Of a stretch of DNA of 5,944 nucleotides, positions 5,744 to 5,944 are shown in pieces. The notes beneath the pieces are model-generated. The model saw only the letters and a program-made list of their open reading frames with translations, was not told the origin of the DNA and made no database searches. The translations under genes and the position numbers were made by a program. Position 1 is the stretch's first letter. Each line of letters opens with the position of its first letter. The DNA comes from Bacteroidaceae bacterium (lineage in GTDB: Bacteria > Bacteroidota > Bacteroidia > Bacteroidales > Bacteroidaceae): contig JAQVXN010000035.1 of NCBI GenBank assembly GCA_028709135.1, positions 1-5,944 of the forward strand, in the 5' to 3' direction.

Positions 5744-5944
5744 TTCAGCTCATTTTGAATTCTTACGTACGCCGTGTCGCTCAAGCCATAATTTCCTGTG
5801 ACAATAATCCGGTCGGCTGAAGTGAGATTGCCCGATGCTATCTGTACCCTTTTATTGTCTTCAATTCCTTTAGTAATCGAAATTTTAACGGCAACAGTGT
5901 CATTAATGAGTTTCATTACCCAAAAATTGGATTGCGTTTCGTTG
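5740..5944 (-). CDS. RND periplasmic adaptor subunit (HlyD/CzcB type), C-terminal part
   Basis: The minus-strand frame enters at the window edge and ends at TGA (5742-5740), giving the last 67 residues. FWVMKLINDTVAVKISITKG, then VQIASGNLTSADRIIVTGNYGLSDTAYVRI, is the membrane-proximal beta domain of membrane fusion proteins. The hallmarks are a 'V.KG' strand, a G-x-L-x-x-x-D-x-I-V-T-G turn and 'YGL.D...V'. Such adaptors link the inner-membrane RND pump to a TolC-like channel. The four-base ATGA overlap with the permease start shows they are one transcription unit with the adaptor first. The N-terminal part, including any signal peptide or lipobox and the hairpin and lipoyl domains, lies outside the window. 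Confidence 0.88.
   Translation of the reverse strand, partial: NETQSNFWVMKLINDTVAVKISITKGIEDNKRVQIASGNLTSADRIIVTGNYGLSDTAYVRIQNELK

Noticed and set aside
1..5944. CRISPR array, insertion sequence or toxin-antitoxin pair
   Set aside because: No regularly spaced repeats, transposase motifs or paired small genes are visible on either strand.

Overview
The window looks like chromosomal DNA from a member of the Bacteroidota, probably Bacteroidales. The support is the moderate-to-low GC content, three copies of the phylum's promoter signature TAnnTTTG (−7 element) placed correctly before genes, genes that start with almost no leader and no Shine-Dalgarno, and protein sequences of Bacteroidota type. 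I cannot assign a genus.

Left block (1-2340). A lipoprotein gene cut by the window edge (1-249, minus strand) is divergent from miaB (291-1838, plus strand), which encodes the radical-SAM methylthiotransferase that converts i6A37 to ms2i6A37 in tRNA. Only 41 bases separate the two start codons, and both −7 boxes sit in that gap, so both mRNAs should be leaderless or nearly so. Thirty-three bases after miaB is a small OsmC/Ohr-type gene (1872-2279) with a good ribosome binding site. A strong intrinsic terminator (2308-2340) closes this block.

Middle (2343-2713). A tRNA-Leu(CAA) gene (2392-2475) has its own −7 box (2343-2350) and its own terminator (2482-2517). Its short 5' leader is unusual. 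It begins with ten bases perfectly complementary to the anticodon loop and flanking stem bases, followed by a perfect seven-pair hairpin that ends a few bases before the mature tRNA. Bases 2518-2713 hold no credible gene, only weak inverted repeats.

Right block (2714-5944, minus strand). A complete 1009-residue RND efflux permease lies downstream of the 3' end of its periplasmic adaptor gene (HlyD/CzcB type), with an ATGA stop/start overlap. The two would form the inner-membrane and periplasmic parts of a tripartite exporter; no outer-membrane channel gene is visible here. Arginine codon choice differs between the blocks: by hand count AGA/AGG are 21 of 29 in miaB but 8 of 26 in the permease. 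This hints that the efflux block, which lies beside a tRNA gene, has a different history.

Most of the window is ordinary housekeeping and efflux content. The observations most worth a second look are the tRNA leader, the overlapping near-leaderless divergent promoters, and the codon-use break beside the tRNA. No complete novel system is evident.
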